Assembly (NCBI GenBank): GCA_030063045.1
Contig: JAQSEB010000210.1
Location: 1-64,000, forward strand
Direction of reading: 5' to 3'
Origin: Pratylenchus scribneri
Taxonomy: Eukaryota > Nematoda > Chromadorea > Rhabditida > Pratylenchidae
Length of the DNA: 64,000 nucleotides
Part shown: piece by piece, positions 24,601 to 35,400 of the stretch
Numbering within the stretch: the first letter of the stretch is position 1
Layout: every line of letters starts with the position of its first letter
Made by a program: the position numbers and the translations under genes
The notes under the pieces: model-generated
What the model was told of the DNA's origin: nothing
Databases searched by the model: none
What the model saw: only the letters and a program-made list of their open reading frames with translations

Positions 24601-26452
24601 AGAGGGGTAAATCATGGAATGAGTATTGAGAATTATGGAGAATTTTAGAACATTAATGGAAAATGATGGGAATGATCGAGAATGAAATGTAAAAAGCGGT
24701 GAATAGTCGAGAATGAAGGTAAAGAGCCGAAAATAGTCAAAAATGAAAGAAAAAAGCCGGGAATAATTGAGAATAAAGATAAAGAGTCGGAAATGATCAA
24801 GAATGCAAAGTAAAGAGCCGGGAATAGTCAAAAATGAAAGAAAAAAGCCGGGAATAGTTGAGAATAAAGATAAAGAGTCGGAAATGCTCAAGAATGCAAA
24901 GTAAAGAGCCGGGAATAGTCAAGAATGCAAGGAAAAAGCCGGGAATATTCGAGAATGAAAGGTACTCGGGAGCGGCCGGGAGCCGCGCAGCGGCGACCGG
25001 GCGCGCTCCCTTAAGCATTTAATTTATTGGAAATAAAACTGGAGTGATTGGGAATGAAAGGTATTAAAACGGGAATGGTCGAGAATGAATGGTTTAAAGC
25101 CGGGAATGGTCGAGAATGAAGAGTATAAAGCCGGGAATGGTCGAGAATGAAGGGTTAAAGCTGGGAATTGTCGAGAATGAAGCAAAGAAAGCAGGGAATG
25201 GTCGAGAAGGAAGCAAAGAAAGCCGGGAATAGTCGAAAATGAAAAGAAAAATCCATAGAATTATTGAGAATCATATGGATAATGAAGGGAAAGTTGAAGA
25301 ATGAATAAATAGTAATTATGAATTAAAGGCATAATTAAAGTAATGTCAAGAATTAAATAATCTGATTTTCCAATAATATTTAACAAATATGAGTGTGAGG
25401 AATTTGTACATTTCTTCAATTTATAGAGTATTGAAACTGAGATTCTAAAGCTTTCCATCATTTTTATTTTAAAAAATTTTAGCGAGCGTTGGGATGCCGC
25501 GAAGCGGCATCCCAACGCTCGTAATCTTATTAAACGAAAAAAAAATTCACCGAAGAATATTTTTAAATAAATTATTGTATTCTACAATAAATTAATTTTT
25601 TGCATTCCAGGGAACAATATATTTGTAGTCTTAATCAATTTAGTATTTCTTTGGTGGCCATTATAATTCTTAAAAATCATTGTTTTTTTCATGTAAACTA
25701 AAACTATTTATATTAATTTTTCTTATTACCTTCAAAAATTGATCTCCAGATCCACCAACTGTGTCATTGAATCGTTTCAATTCACGATATCTTATTTCGG
25801 CCGATACATCGCCCAATGATGCGGCACGACGAAGCCAATGTAATGCTATAAAATTGATAAAGTCTTATTTTACTCCCCAGAGTACCCACCTTTTTCTTTG
25901 TTCCCCTCCTCCAATTTGCCGGTCCCTCCAGCCTTCAAATAAGATTTGGCCAAATTCATCATTGCCTTCGTGATTTTTTCCTTGATGGATTTTTCCTCCG
26001 GGTTCAATGCCAATGCAGCCTCAAATTGGGCAATTGCCTTTTCCAATTTGTTATCGGCGTCAAAGGCACATCCAAGACGATAATAGGCCTTCGACCAAGA
26101 AGGTCGTAATTGAATTGCCATTTCCGCATCCTTGATGGCCATTGATTTGTTATCTTTGCAGAGAAAGGCGGCGGAACGATTTGAATAGATGGTGGCCTGA
26201 ATTATATAAATGATTGCAGTTAATTTAAAATTAATATTCTTTAAATTAACATTACATTATGTCAAACTTATTTTCTGATCAATAATGCTTTTCCTAATAT
26301 ATTTTATAATTAACCTGAAGATCAGCTGGAATGCCGGGTAATGCCAAAATTTCGGTGTAAGTCTTTATTGCTGCTTCATAATTGCCATTTCCATATTCAT
26401 CATTGGCCATCTTCTTTAAATCTTCTGCTTTCAGAGTATTTGTTAAATCCAT
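18695..26452 (-). CDS. TPR-MYND zinc finger protein (681 aa, 9 exons)
   Basis: On the minus strand the exons are 26452-26315, 26196-25890, 25845-25730, 21822-21598, 21128-20755, 20586-20390, 20105-19834, 19515-19314 and 18909-18695; phases and length close exactly. The N-terminus (about residues 8-130) has tetratricopeptide repeats of the Sti1/TTC type (DEYGNGNYEAAIKTYTEIL, YSNRSAAFLCKDN, AYYRLGCAFDADNKLEKAI). More TPRs lie near residues 260-390. The last about 50 residues form a MYND finger (CCGV, LKCAKCKMAYYCSKECQ, W-x4-H-x3-C). Such proteins are cytoplasmic or nuclear adaptors: TPRs bind chaperone tails or other peptides, and MYND binds proline-rich motifs. The exact orthologue is not known to me. 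The 3.9-kb third intron holds several mobile elements. Confidence 0.85.
21881..22100. mobile_element. Small MITE with TATATGT-GCGCTAAAA terminal inverted repeats
   Basis: The left end reads TATATGTTGGCGCTAAAA and the right end is its inverse (TTTTAGCGCCGACATATA). A sub-repeat GCTAAAAGTGGAA is mirrored inside. The core holds a run of CCCTAA/CCCTTA-like words resembling degenerate telomere repeat. It lies in an intron of the TPR-MYND gene. A second element with the same ends but a different core is at 40789-41022. Confidence 0.7.
22358..22980. mobile_element. hAT-type foldback element, 623 bp, with 8-bp target duplication
   Basis: Both flanks carry GAGAATAT (22350-22357 and 22981-22988), an 8-bp target-site duplication as made by hAT transposases. 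The ends are GGCAAACGTAAAGAAGTG and its inverse. The two arms are inverted copies for at least 240 bp each with few mismatches, leaving a short centre. No transposase frame is present, so it is non-autonomous. The region of the arms around 22580 and 22770 contains GCTCATT(C/T)GACGCGG-like sequence shared with the satellite at 1-900. Confidence 0.85.
23104..23144. repeat. GC-rich palindrome with GCA triloop, copy 1
   Basis: Stem GGGAGCG/CGCTCCC, then CCGG/CCGG, then GCCGC/GCGGC around a GCA loop, with symmetric g/g and ga/ga internal mismatches. The conserved 3' flank is CATTTAATTCATTGGAAT. Confidence 0.85.
23777..24177. mobile_element. hAT-like MITE, 401 bp, CAGGGATCTCAGA ends
   Basis: The left end CAGGGATCTCAGA is inverted at the right end (TCTGAGATCCCTG). 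Flanks CTCTAAAT and CTCTAAAA form an 8-bp target duplication with one mismatch. The interior has CCCCC-rich blocks (TGCCCCC) at both ends and four tandem copies of TTTTTCGCTGCGCGGCCAT-like sequence in the centre. The core resembles that of the element at 32857-33319. Confidence 0.8.
24476..24516. repeat. GC-rich palindrome with GCA triloop, copy 2
   Basis: Same 41-bp sequence as at 23104-23144, preceded by ACTC and followed by TTAAACATTTAATACATTGG. Confidence 0.85.
24968..25010. repeat. GC-rich palindrome with GCA triloop, copy 3
   Basis: Same element with two extra bases (GC) in the right arm, preceded by GGTACTC and followed by TTAAGCATTTAATTTATTGG. Confidence 0.85.
25483..25521. repeat. 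Perfect 18-bp-stem hairpin with GAA loop
   Basis: CGAGCGTTGGGATGCCGC, loop GAA, then the exact complement. The tip GCGAAGC is a DNA sequence known to form an exceptionally stable mini-hairpin. It stands out as GC-rich in an AT-rich intron. Confidence 0.9.
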
Positions 26453-27100
26453 TGATTTGTTTTTACCAAATTAAAACTTTTCGAATCAAAATTTTAATCT
26501 AAATGTCTTAAAGAATGTAAAATTCAAGAAGCTTTTAAAATATGGAAAATATCGCACTTAAATAAATGCAAAATTGGTGGTAAGAAACAGTTAAATTTTT
26601 AAGCCCTATCTATTATATTGATTGACAGAGAATGCGGAAGCATGCGTCTTTTTGTGAAATTGAAATGGTGAGATGAGATGATGGCCCTAGATTTGGACAT
26701 TTCAAATTTTAATTGGATTTTTGCGTCAATTGTCAAAGGAGAAAGGACGCTGTTGATTGAATAGATATTTCGAAAGAAAATCAATGCATTTAAATTTAAA
26801 CAGCAGCAGCAGCAGAAGCAGAATTATTTTTTCACAACTCCTTCTTTGCTTCCCCCAAATCACAATGCACTCTTTCTTCTTTCCTCTAACTTCTTTTTCT
26901 CTTTAAATTCTAAGCAATCGTCTGCATCTCTCTCCTCTTTTCCGATCCAATTCACTAACATCAATATTCGATATCTCTTATCTTCATTCAGCAGCTATCT
27001 CAAACAATCAACAACAATTCAACCAAACAAAATGGCAGTGGCATTCAAATATCAAATTGCTAGGGATCTTTTTTGCATCTAATCAATTTGATTCGTGTTT

Positions 27101-27523
27101 GCGCGTTTCATCGAAAAGGTCGGAAATGCGCGTTTCATCGAAAAGGTCGGAAATGCGCGTTTCATCGAAAAAGGTAGGAAATGTTCATATTTCAATTTAG
27201 AGGGGTTAAACCAAAAAACCAATGATGTTTTCGGATTCAGCATATTTGAAAACCCATAAAACTAGTTTAAAAACATATATTTATTGATCTTAAACTAGCA
27301 AAAACATTGTTTATTTGAAAACAAGTAAAATATCAAAAACATTGTTGTTTTAAAAGTTTTTGCGCAAAAAATGTATGTTTTTAAACTGGTTTTATGGGTT
27401 TTCAAACATGCTGAATCCGAAAACATCATTGGTTTTTTGGTTTAACCCCTTTAAATTGAAATATGAACATTTCCGACCTTTTTCGATGAAACGCGCATTT
27501 CCGACCTTTTCGATGAAACGCGC
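27101..27523. repeat. Foldback repeat with reiterated GCGCGTTTCATCGAAAAGG ends
   Basis: The left end holds three tandem copies of GCGCGTTTCATCGAAAAGG plus TCGGAAAT; the right end holds two in inverted order. The arms continue as inverted copies for about 150 bp (GGTTAAACCAAAAAACCAAT, TTTTCGGATTCAGCAT). A fragment of the same arm lies near 36940-37010. No target duplication is obvious. Confidence 0.75.
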
Positions 27524-27759
27524 TAGCACCAATTTGATTATTTACTTTTTAGGAATTTTATTACTCTTGGTCTTGGTTTTACTTGCCTTCTTTCCAATTC
27601 AAAGAGTAATTCTCTGCCAATTAAAAAATATTTATACTTTTTTAATCTTTACAATTTTACTTTTACATTTGTTGCTTTAAATAATTAAAACAAGCTTTTA
27701 ATTTTCCTAATTCCAGCAGAATAAAAATATTCCATATTTCAAATTCGATTTGCACAAAA

Positions 27760-29611
27760 ATGAATCAAGGATTATCCTATGATGAATTTGTGGTTGTTGC
27801 AGAAGAGGAATGGAAAATTCAATGCGGTTAGTTTTTTTTATGTTTTAGAAATTCATTTTTTTTAAAAACAGATGAAAAGGATGCGCAACCCAAATTTTCC
27901 ACAAGGATTGGCGATTTTGAATGGTAAGGATTTCTTTTTTTTCTAATACGCTTTTTTCTCTGGACCTAGCCAAAATTTTTGAAAGAATAAATTTATTTCA
28001 ACAGACAAAAATATTAAATTAATAAATTTATAATTAATTGTTTGAGTTGGCGCTTTTCTTTTTCAGGCGTTGTTCCTTCAATTCTCTTCTCCTTTGCCCA
28101 GGATCACAGTACCAAATTAAACTGGAATGTAAAGAATTAAACGCTGGAATTGTGGAAGAAATGCAGATTGAAGTGACTTTGTACCAAGACCAAGGCGATG
28201 CTTCTTCCAGTTATCGCATGATGAAAAGCACGGAACGTCGTTTATTGAATGGCAATGGATATTGGGGTGCCATAATTACTTGTCGAAGGTTAAATCCATT
28301 TCATTTGCTCTTATTTTAATAATAAATATTTAAAGCATTTTGTTGAACATTCGAATTCTGAAGGATCGTTCCAAATTGTGAGTACAAAATTAAGAGGTAA
28401 TTTATTGGGTTTTTTTATATTTCAGTCCAATCTTCACTGAACCCAATTCGGTGGGCAATTTGATCAGCAATGGGAAATTGCGCGTTGGTGAAAAAATTTA
28501 CCACATCAATAAACAGGTGGGAGAGAAGGGTAAAATCAAAAATTATCGGTTTTTCAAATTGACCATTTTTCAAAATTGGTTTATTTAATTTGACATTAGT
28601 AATGAATAGTAGTTAAATAATTTGTTTTTTTTAATTCGATGGCAAAATTTGGCAGAGAAAAACATCAATAACCCGGCTTAAGGCATTAGCCAATACGAAG
28701 CTATTGAGACATATTTCACGTTTAAGTAAAATCTAGAAAAAATAATACAAATTTATGAACGCTGAATCAATTATTTCCCCAAATTTTTCAGTTGCTTGGT
28801 TTGTTTTCGCCTTATTTTGATCGATTGTTCAACGGGGATTTTGTGGAATCGCAACAAGATGTCATTGAATTGAAGGACATTGAATTGGCAAAACCAATAC
28901 ATTTCGAGGTAAATTGTAAAGGAAATATATAAATGAGAAATCCCAATGAAAAAAAAAAAAATGCAAGTCAAAGAAATTTAGTATGATATTTTTTTTGTTT
29001 CATTTTGGTATTGCATTGAAAAACAAGGATAAAAATAAATGGTTTTTTTCGACTAAATTTTTTTGATCCATTTTTTTAAAAAATTGGCTTAAAAATATTC
29101 ACTTATAAAAATTTAAAAATTTACTTTTTTAGCTTTTCTTTCTATGCTATGTCAAAAAATCCAGTAAATTGATAAATTCATTTTTTAAAATACATTTTCA
29201 GAAGGGATCCTTTTATAATGTTTTATAATTTTTAGGACTTTTTGCTTGCCTTTTGCCCTCCTGGCCAAATGGAAGTTTTGCCCAATCGTGAGTCCTACAT
29301 TTTTCCCTAACTAAAATATCGGATTTCTTTATTGAAGGCCAAAATGTTGTGGATTTGTTGAAATTGGCCAAATATTTCCAAATGGATTGGTTACTGAAGA
29401 AATGTGAACGACATTTGGGATTGTGCCGGGAAATGCCAATTGAGGAGAGAATTTTGCTGGCCAAAAAATTCGGAATGAAGGAATTTCAGGTTAGAAAAAT
29501 GGATGAATAAAATTAATAATTAGTGAATTTAAGGCAAAATTAGTGAAAATGTGTTCACCAGAGGAAAGCAAGCGAATCAATATTGCATTGTTGAATGCCT
29601 TCGAATTATGA
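27760..29611 (+). CDS. MATH-BTB domain protein, paralogue B2 (290 aa, 9 exons)
   Basis: Exons are 27760-27826, 27872-27923, 28067-28288, 28336-28377, 28426-28516, 28792-28908, 29236-29287, 29338-29489 and 29534-29611. Exon order, phases and total length equal those of B1 (11234-12574). Small in-frame gains and losses compensate. The MATH-like half is the more divergent (exon 3: YQIKLECKELNAGIVEE). The BTB half is close to B1 (LRVGEKIYHINKQ, YFDRLFNGDFVESQQD, NVVDLLKLAKYFQMDW). Similarity extends past the stop into the 3' flank to about 29900, so the duplicated block included downstream sequence. Intron 6 is expanded here. Likely a Cullin-3 substrate adaptor by family; the target is unknown. 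Confidence 0.85.
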
Positions 29612-29649
29612 AAATTCAAATAAAGAAATGAGGAACATTATAAAATGAA

Positions 29650-31240
29650 ATACTTTTTTAATTTAAATATGACCCAATTTGGAGTCCCAAAATGCCATTT
29701 ATTGAGCATCCCACTTATTATTATTTTTCACTTTGATTCATTTTTACATTCAATTCAACATTTATCAAATCACAAAAATGTTCCACTCATTTAATGTTTT
29801 ACCAATTTTACTTATGAATAAAAGGATCAAATCGCATCATTTGGATTTATCCCGCTGAGATCTTTGGGATTGATTGAAAAAATTATACTTTAGGATGCAA
29901 AAAAAATGCTAAAATTCGGCAGTTTTTTGAACTTTTGGTCATAAAATTTTGATTTGATCGACATAAAAGCAGTGTAGTATACTTATAGTAATATTGGATT
30001 ATCTAATTTAACAATAATTGGATAATATGATAATGAAAAAAATGTGGAGCATTTATCCCTACCGATTTTGTATTCCATCATTTTCTTCAATTCAAGAAGT
30101 TAAATTCATCGAAATATCGTGCTTCTGGCAAAGATCACATCGACCGTGTAAATTTCTTATTGAAATTGCGCGAATTTTCTGTCACTGACTCATCGGAGAA
30201 TCAGCAGAAAAAAATGTGCGCAAACAAAACAAACATCCTTGGCCATTTTGGCCCCTCCTCTTTTTTTGACTGATTCATTCATCCATTCATTCAAAGTTGA
30301 GTTGGCCCATTTTTTGTGGATTTTGTTTACTTTTCTTGCACATATTTAAAAACTATATTTTGTGTGAAAATTGTCAGTTTTCTCAAAAGTAAAAACGATA
30401 AAAATTGATCTAAATATAATTTTAGATATCCATTTTCTTCTTAAAATAAAAAATAAAATCGGCGAATAGGATAATTGTTAAGTTCAATCATTTTAATTAA
30501 TTTTGTAAATTCATTTATGAGAAATCCAAATTTATTCCCATTTTGTCTCCAATGAATAGATTTTTGATATTTTTGAGTCCCATCAATAATTCAATTATAA
30601 ATTAAAAATACTGTTTCATCAGAAAATATTTTACAATAAAATGATAAAAAGTGAAATGTTAAGGGCTCGAAAATTTGCTGCTATAAAAATATTAACCCAT
30701 TAAAATTATTAAAATTAAATTTTCATGGAAATAACATAAAAATCCTTCGATTATTCATCATTCTTTTTTTCCATAGGGAAATATGGCCTTAAAGAACAGA
30801 TAAATATTTTTCGGTAATTTTTTCTGGGCCTATTATTATTGTTGACAAGAGGGATTATCCCTCTATCGAAATGCGCGCCTTTGACGGATGAATCATGCGC
30901 TGGGCCAATTAAAATTGGATTTTATAAATTTCAATAATAATCCACCAGTGGTGCCCATTCACCCAAAAGGATAAATAAAGTCCAATAGAAGAAATTTTCG
31001 GTGCATCGAATTTCAATTTATACTTTTTTTAAATAATTATATTCCTATAATTTCTTCATTTCTTTAAGAAATATTAAATTCATTTGGTTTTTTAAATTAT
31101 GTAGAAATTAGTACATAAAAATTGGATCCAACAATTTTCTTTCCACCGCCAAATTTCACATTTATCCATCCAAAATTAATAGTAATTTTAAAATATTGCA
31201 AGAAATAATTTTTAATTTTAAGAGCAATCAATTAAAATTT
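29650..31240. other. Intergenic, no gene seen
   Basis: The first about 250 bp match the 3' flank of B1. The rest is AT-rich with only short open frames and no repeat I can define. Confidence 0.6.
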
Positions 31241-31246
31241 AAAAAA

Positions 31247-31997
31247 ATGTTCGCTTTGAAATGGCAAAAATTATTCTCTATTTTCCTTCTCATCGAATTA
31301 TTGGCAACATTTCCAATGGTTTTCTGTGCCCCATCTCAAACATTTAATGATGCCTTGCAGCCATTGAGCCAAATTGGTAATGGCAATGGATTTGTTCAGC
31401 AGCCGGCAGCAATGACCCCAATTGAACGGTAATAATTGGAATAGAATTTATTTCTATTAATAATGGGGAATAGATTGTCCAAAAAATTGTTTTAACTAAT
31501 AAAGTAATTGTCCAAAATTTTAGGGTAAATTAAATTAATTAGTTAGAAGGAAGATTAAGGTTGGATAAAGGGAATTTAGGGTGAGGAGAATAAAGCAGAG
31601 TATATGGGCAATTAAAAAGAAGCAATTATCCTAGCCAACTTTTAAGATCTCGAATATTTATTGCAATTATATTTCGTAAAATTAAAATTGTTGTCCAATT
31701 TTAGAATTTAAATTTGATTTTAAATAAGGCTAAAATGCAGTAAAGTCTGGGTCTTTTGGGCAAAAATTTTTTTCTGAATTAATTAATTTTTATTCATATT
31801 TATATGGTCTAAATTATCCGCAATATTTTAAATGAAAATTTGTTTAAAAAATAATTTCTTTTTGTAGAAAACGCCTTCGCCGTGGCGCATTGAAGGCAAT
31901 TGCCGGTGGTGCTATTTTGGGCGGTGGAGCATATCTTTTGCATCGGGCCATCTTCAAGAAGAATAACAACAATGGAAATTATCGAAATGGCAAATAA
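31247..31997 (+). CDS. Small secreted protein with furin-like site and cationic tail (2 exons)
   Basis: Exons are 31247-31428 and 31868-31997, joined in phase 2 to give about 103 residues. The signal peptide is strong (LFSIFLLIELLATFPMVFCA-PSQ). A short Gln/Asn-rich linker follows, then the basic cluster RKRLRR exactly at the splice junction. After it comes a glycine/alanine-rich hydrophobic segment (GALKAIAGGAILGGGAYLL) ending HRAIFKK and an Asn-rich tail. Cleavage after RKRLRR would release a cationic amphipathic peptide of about 37 residues; the segment could instead be a membrane anchor. Function unknown. Confidence 0.7.
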
Positions 31998-32437
31998 ATG
32001 AATGAAATCATTTTTACCTCAACCAGTATTTGATTATTTTTTAATTTTTTGGAATATATTTGCCCTCGAATTCTGATTTTACTAATTTTTTATGTGTTAC
32101 TTTTCTTTTTAATTTTCATAAATTGAAATATTTACTAAAATTAATAAAAATATAATAAAAAAAATCAGACAGAAATCCGGTAAATATGAAGCCAATTTGA
32201 ACCAAAAAAAATTAATTTCTAAATATTTTTTTTAATTTAAAAATTGAAAATGAATACAACAGGAATCGAACTTCGATTCAGAATTCATATTAGTTATTTT
32301 TGCACATGACCGGGTACCTTCTTTGAAAGAATTCAAAGTTCGAGGTATAACTGGAAAGATAATTACTGTATTTGGGAATAAAAGAAAAATTGATGAAAAA
32401 ATTGCCACATTTGAATTTAATTAACAAATAATAATTT

Positions 32438-35400
32438 TTATGGCTCTGAAAATGGTGATGAAGTGAATGAGGAAGAAGTGGATGGGCGAAAGGCATCATC
32501 AACATAATTTTCAATATTTTCATTGTTTTCTTGGCAAAAATTGCACTCAAAATTGTTATCTTCTTCTTGAATTTCCTCAATTTGAATTGTGGTAAAATGA
32601 ATTCCAAATTTATGTTGGAGAAGCTGGGTGGCTGCAGAAGTGATCGCAGTTGATTTTGACCCGTCTTCTGCAAAAATAATTTGGAAAATTAAATATTTGT
32701 GAAAAAAATCACAAAATTATTAGCACTTTTCTTATAAAATTTTGAAAAATATGATAATTTATTTAATTTTTTTTATTTTTTTCGGAAGTGGCCCTTTCCC
32801 AGCCAAGTTATGAGTGGCTATGGCATTTTTAAAGAATGATATAAATTTGACGATACCAGGGTGACCATTTTACCACATAAATGTGGCTTTTGCCACATTT
32901 TCGACTATCCTCCCACATTTTTTCCACATTTTTGACTTTCCCCACATTTTGCCACATTTCTCAGATTTTGGAAATTTTTATTAAAAATCATTAAAATTCC
33001 ATAAATATTCTCTAAAAAGAGTTAAAATTTTTCGCTGCGCAGCCATTTTTAACTAAAATTTCCCCTAACGGGTCATTTTTGTGGCAAAATTTCCACTATT
33101 GTGACTAAATTTTTCGCTGCGCGGCGAATTTTGGAATAGCAAATTGCTAAAGAAAGTGAAGGCATCGGAAAAATATAAAGAATAAATATTTCAAATGAGT
33201 TTTAAGCAAATTTTAAGAAAATGCCACATTTTTTGCCACATTTTTGGAAAATTTTGCCACATTTTTCCCACATTTTTCATAGTCTATGCCACATTTTTGG
33301 TCAGACCAAGGTCACCCTGGACGATACCGTAAAACTTCTAATAGAAGCACCCAAATTTATAAGCCCCAGGGCTTCTATTAAAAGTTTTACGATAATTTAG
33401 AGAAAATTTTCTGTCTATCAAAAATAACCCTGAAAACGTTTTGATCGAAATTTTGCACCATTTTATTCCGAATTTTTAGTATTATTTCCTATCCCCTGTT
33501 ATGTGTTGACTTACCAACAATCAAATGGACAGAGGCAGCAAAATGCGAAGTGTTTAGACCCCAAATATGCAGGGAATGAATTCCTTTAACCAAATTTAAT
33601 TCCAGCAAATCTCGAGCAATTTTTGAATGGTCCAAATGTTTTGGAGTTGCTAAAAATAATTTAAAAATTAGAAAAAATTTCCAAATAAATTAAATGTAAT
33701 TTTTTCGGAAAAATAATTTAAAACAAAAAATTGGTATTTCTCTATAATTTCCAAACCAACCTTCCATCAATATGAAGAAAATATCTCTGGCGACGGGAAT
33801 GCTCGTGCAAAACACAATCATTGAGAATAAATAGGTGCAAAGAGGATCGGCCAATGCGAAACCAGTCCATCGGATGCAAATTGCGGCCAAAAGGACGCCA
33901 ATACTTTGGATGAGATCTCCAAAAACGTGGATGAATGCAGCACGGATATTCACATTTTCATCGGCAGTGGAGGGATTTTGGTCAGCAGTCGAAGTGCTTA
34001 AAATGCCAAAAACATTATTTGGAATATAGGAAAATATTTGTAATTTTAATAAAAATGAGGGACAGTATTTTTTGTGAATAATTTGGCATTGATCAAAATC
34101 TCAAATATTTTTCAAGCTATTAATAAAGTTTTGATACCAATACCAAGCCAATCTCTTTTTCTCTATAAAATTTAATAGCAAATAAATTAACAAATTTAAT
34201 TTAATTAATAATTAATGTGGAAAATTATGGCCAAAAATGATTGCCTGATTTTGGCCATTTTACAAGTATATTTGATTAAATTTTTTTTTAATTTCATTCT
34301 TTTATTAATTTTTATTTTCTTTCAGAAGAGAGCGCAAAATTTGCATTGTTTAGAAAATAAAAAATTGGATGTGCAAATTTCATTGCACTTTTTATTTGGA
34401 TTGAGAAGTAAAATTTTAATATATTTATAATTTACTTATTCTAAGTGTTATTGGTCACACCTGTTAAATTGGTTAGGAGAATGTGAATGTCCATGTGCCG
34501 TCATTAATTGCGGTGCAGATTTAGAGAATTTGAGGAGGCCAGCCATAAAAAGATTAAAACAAATGCCAATGAAGGCGGTGATAATCATTATATCGGCTTC
34601 CACTTCGAATTTGCCAGCCATAATTCGTTGGGTGGCAAACACAACCATCAAACATGTTATTGTCCAAATGATGAACAAACTGCATAGGGCACCGAGGATT
34701 TCGGCACGCAATAGGCCAAATGAGTATTGGCGATTGGCTAAATTATTAATTTAATGGTTTGGATTTGGGTTATGTCACAGTAATTTTGGCTAATCACAGT
34801 TTATAGCTACAAATTAGTCAATTATAATTGATGTAAAGAAAGTGCATTTAATTACCCCAAATTTTGTCTATCTAATGTTGGTGCAAAGTTTTGGCCATAG
34901 CACAATAAGGAAGTGAACAATTTGAGTACTTGGAATGGAAAGCCTTAAAATAAATCTCCCGATATATAATTTTTAGAATAAAAAATAAGTGAATTCATTT
35001 TAAAAAATTCAAGTTTAATACATTCAACGAAATACAATCTTTTAATTTAAATTTCATAAGATGAAAAATGATTGAAGGAAACTCATCAGACGAACTTCGA
35101 ATGGTATGTCACTTTTTTCTAGATTGGATATTGCTTAGCTGAATGAGAGCGATGGCCAATTGGCCAAAACTGTATTCATTTTCCTTTAAAGCTGCCGATT
35201 TAGTCATAAATTCAAAAAGATGGAAAATGTTCGTGTATTTTTTCAAATTTGAAAAGATTTTCTATTTAAGAATGTTCAATAAAAATAATAGATTTCCAAC
35301 AACATATAAGGCTAATTAAATAAATGCACTTTATTTAGATGATCTTTATTGATAAAATAGCTGATGAAATGCGATTAGCCAAAATTGTTTTAAAGTTTTG

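Larger units (their letters stand above)
23330..25260. repeat. Degenerate minisatellite, unit about 25-30 bp
   Basis: Units of the form (A)AAGCCGGGAATAGTCGAG followed by AATGAA and a variable spacer recur many times, densest at 24680-24960 and 25040-25250. The array is broken by the MITE at 23777-24177 and by two palindromes. It lies entirely in an intron of the minus-strand TPR-MYND gene. The minus-strand open frames here (repeated LFSFIFDY-like words) are a product of the repeat. Confidence 0.8.

Noticed and set aside
24583..25018. Minus-strand ORFs with repeated LFSFIFDY-like words
   Set aside because: They are translations of the minisatellite; the apparent protein repeat follows from the DNA repeat.
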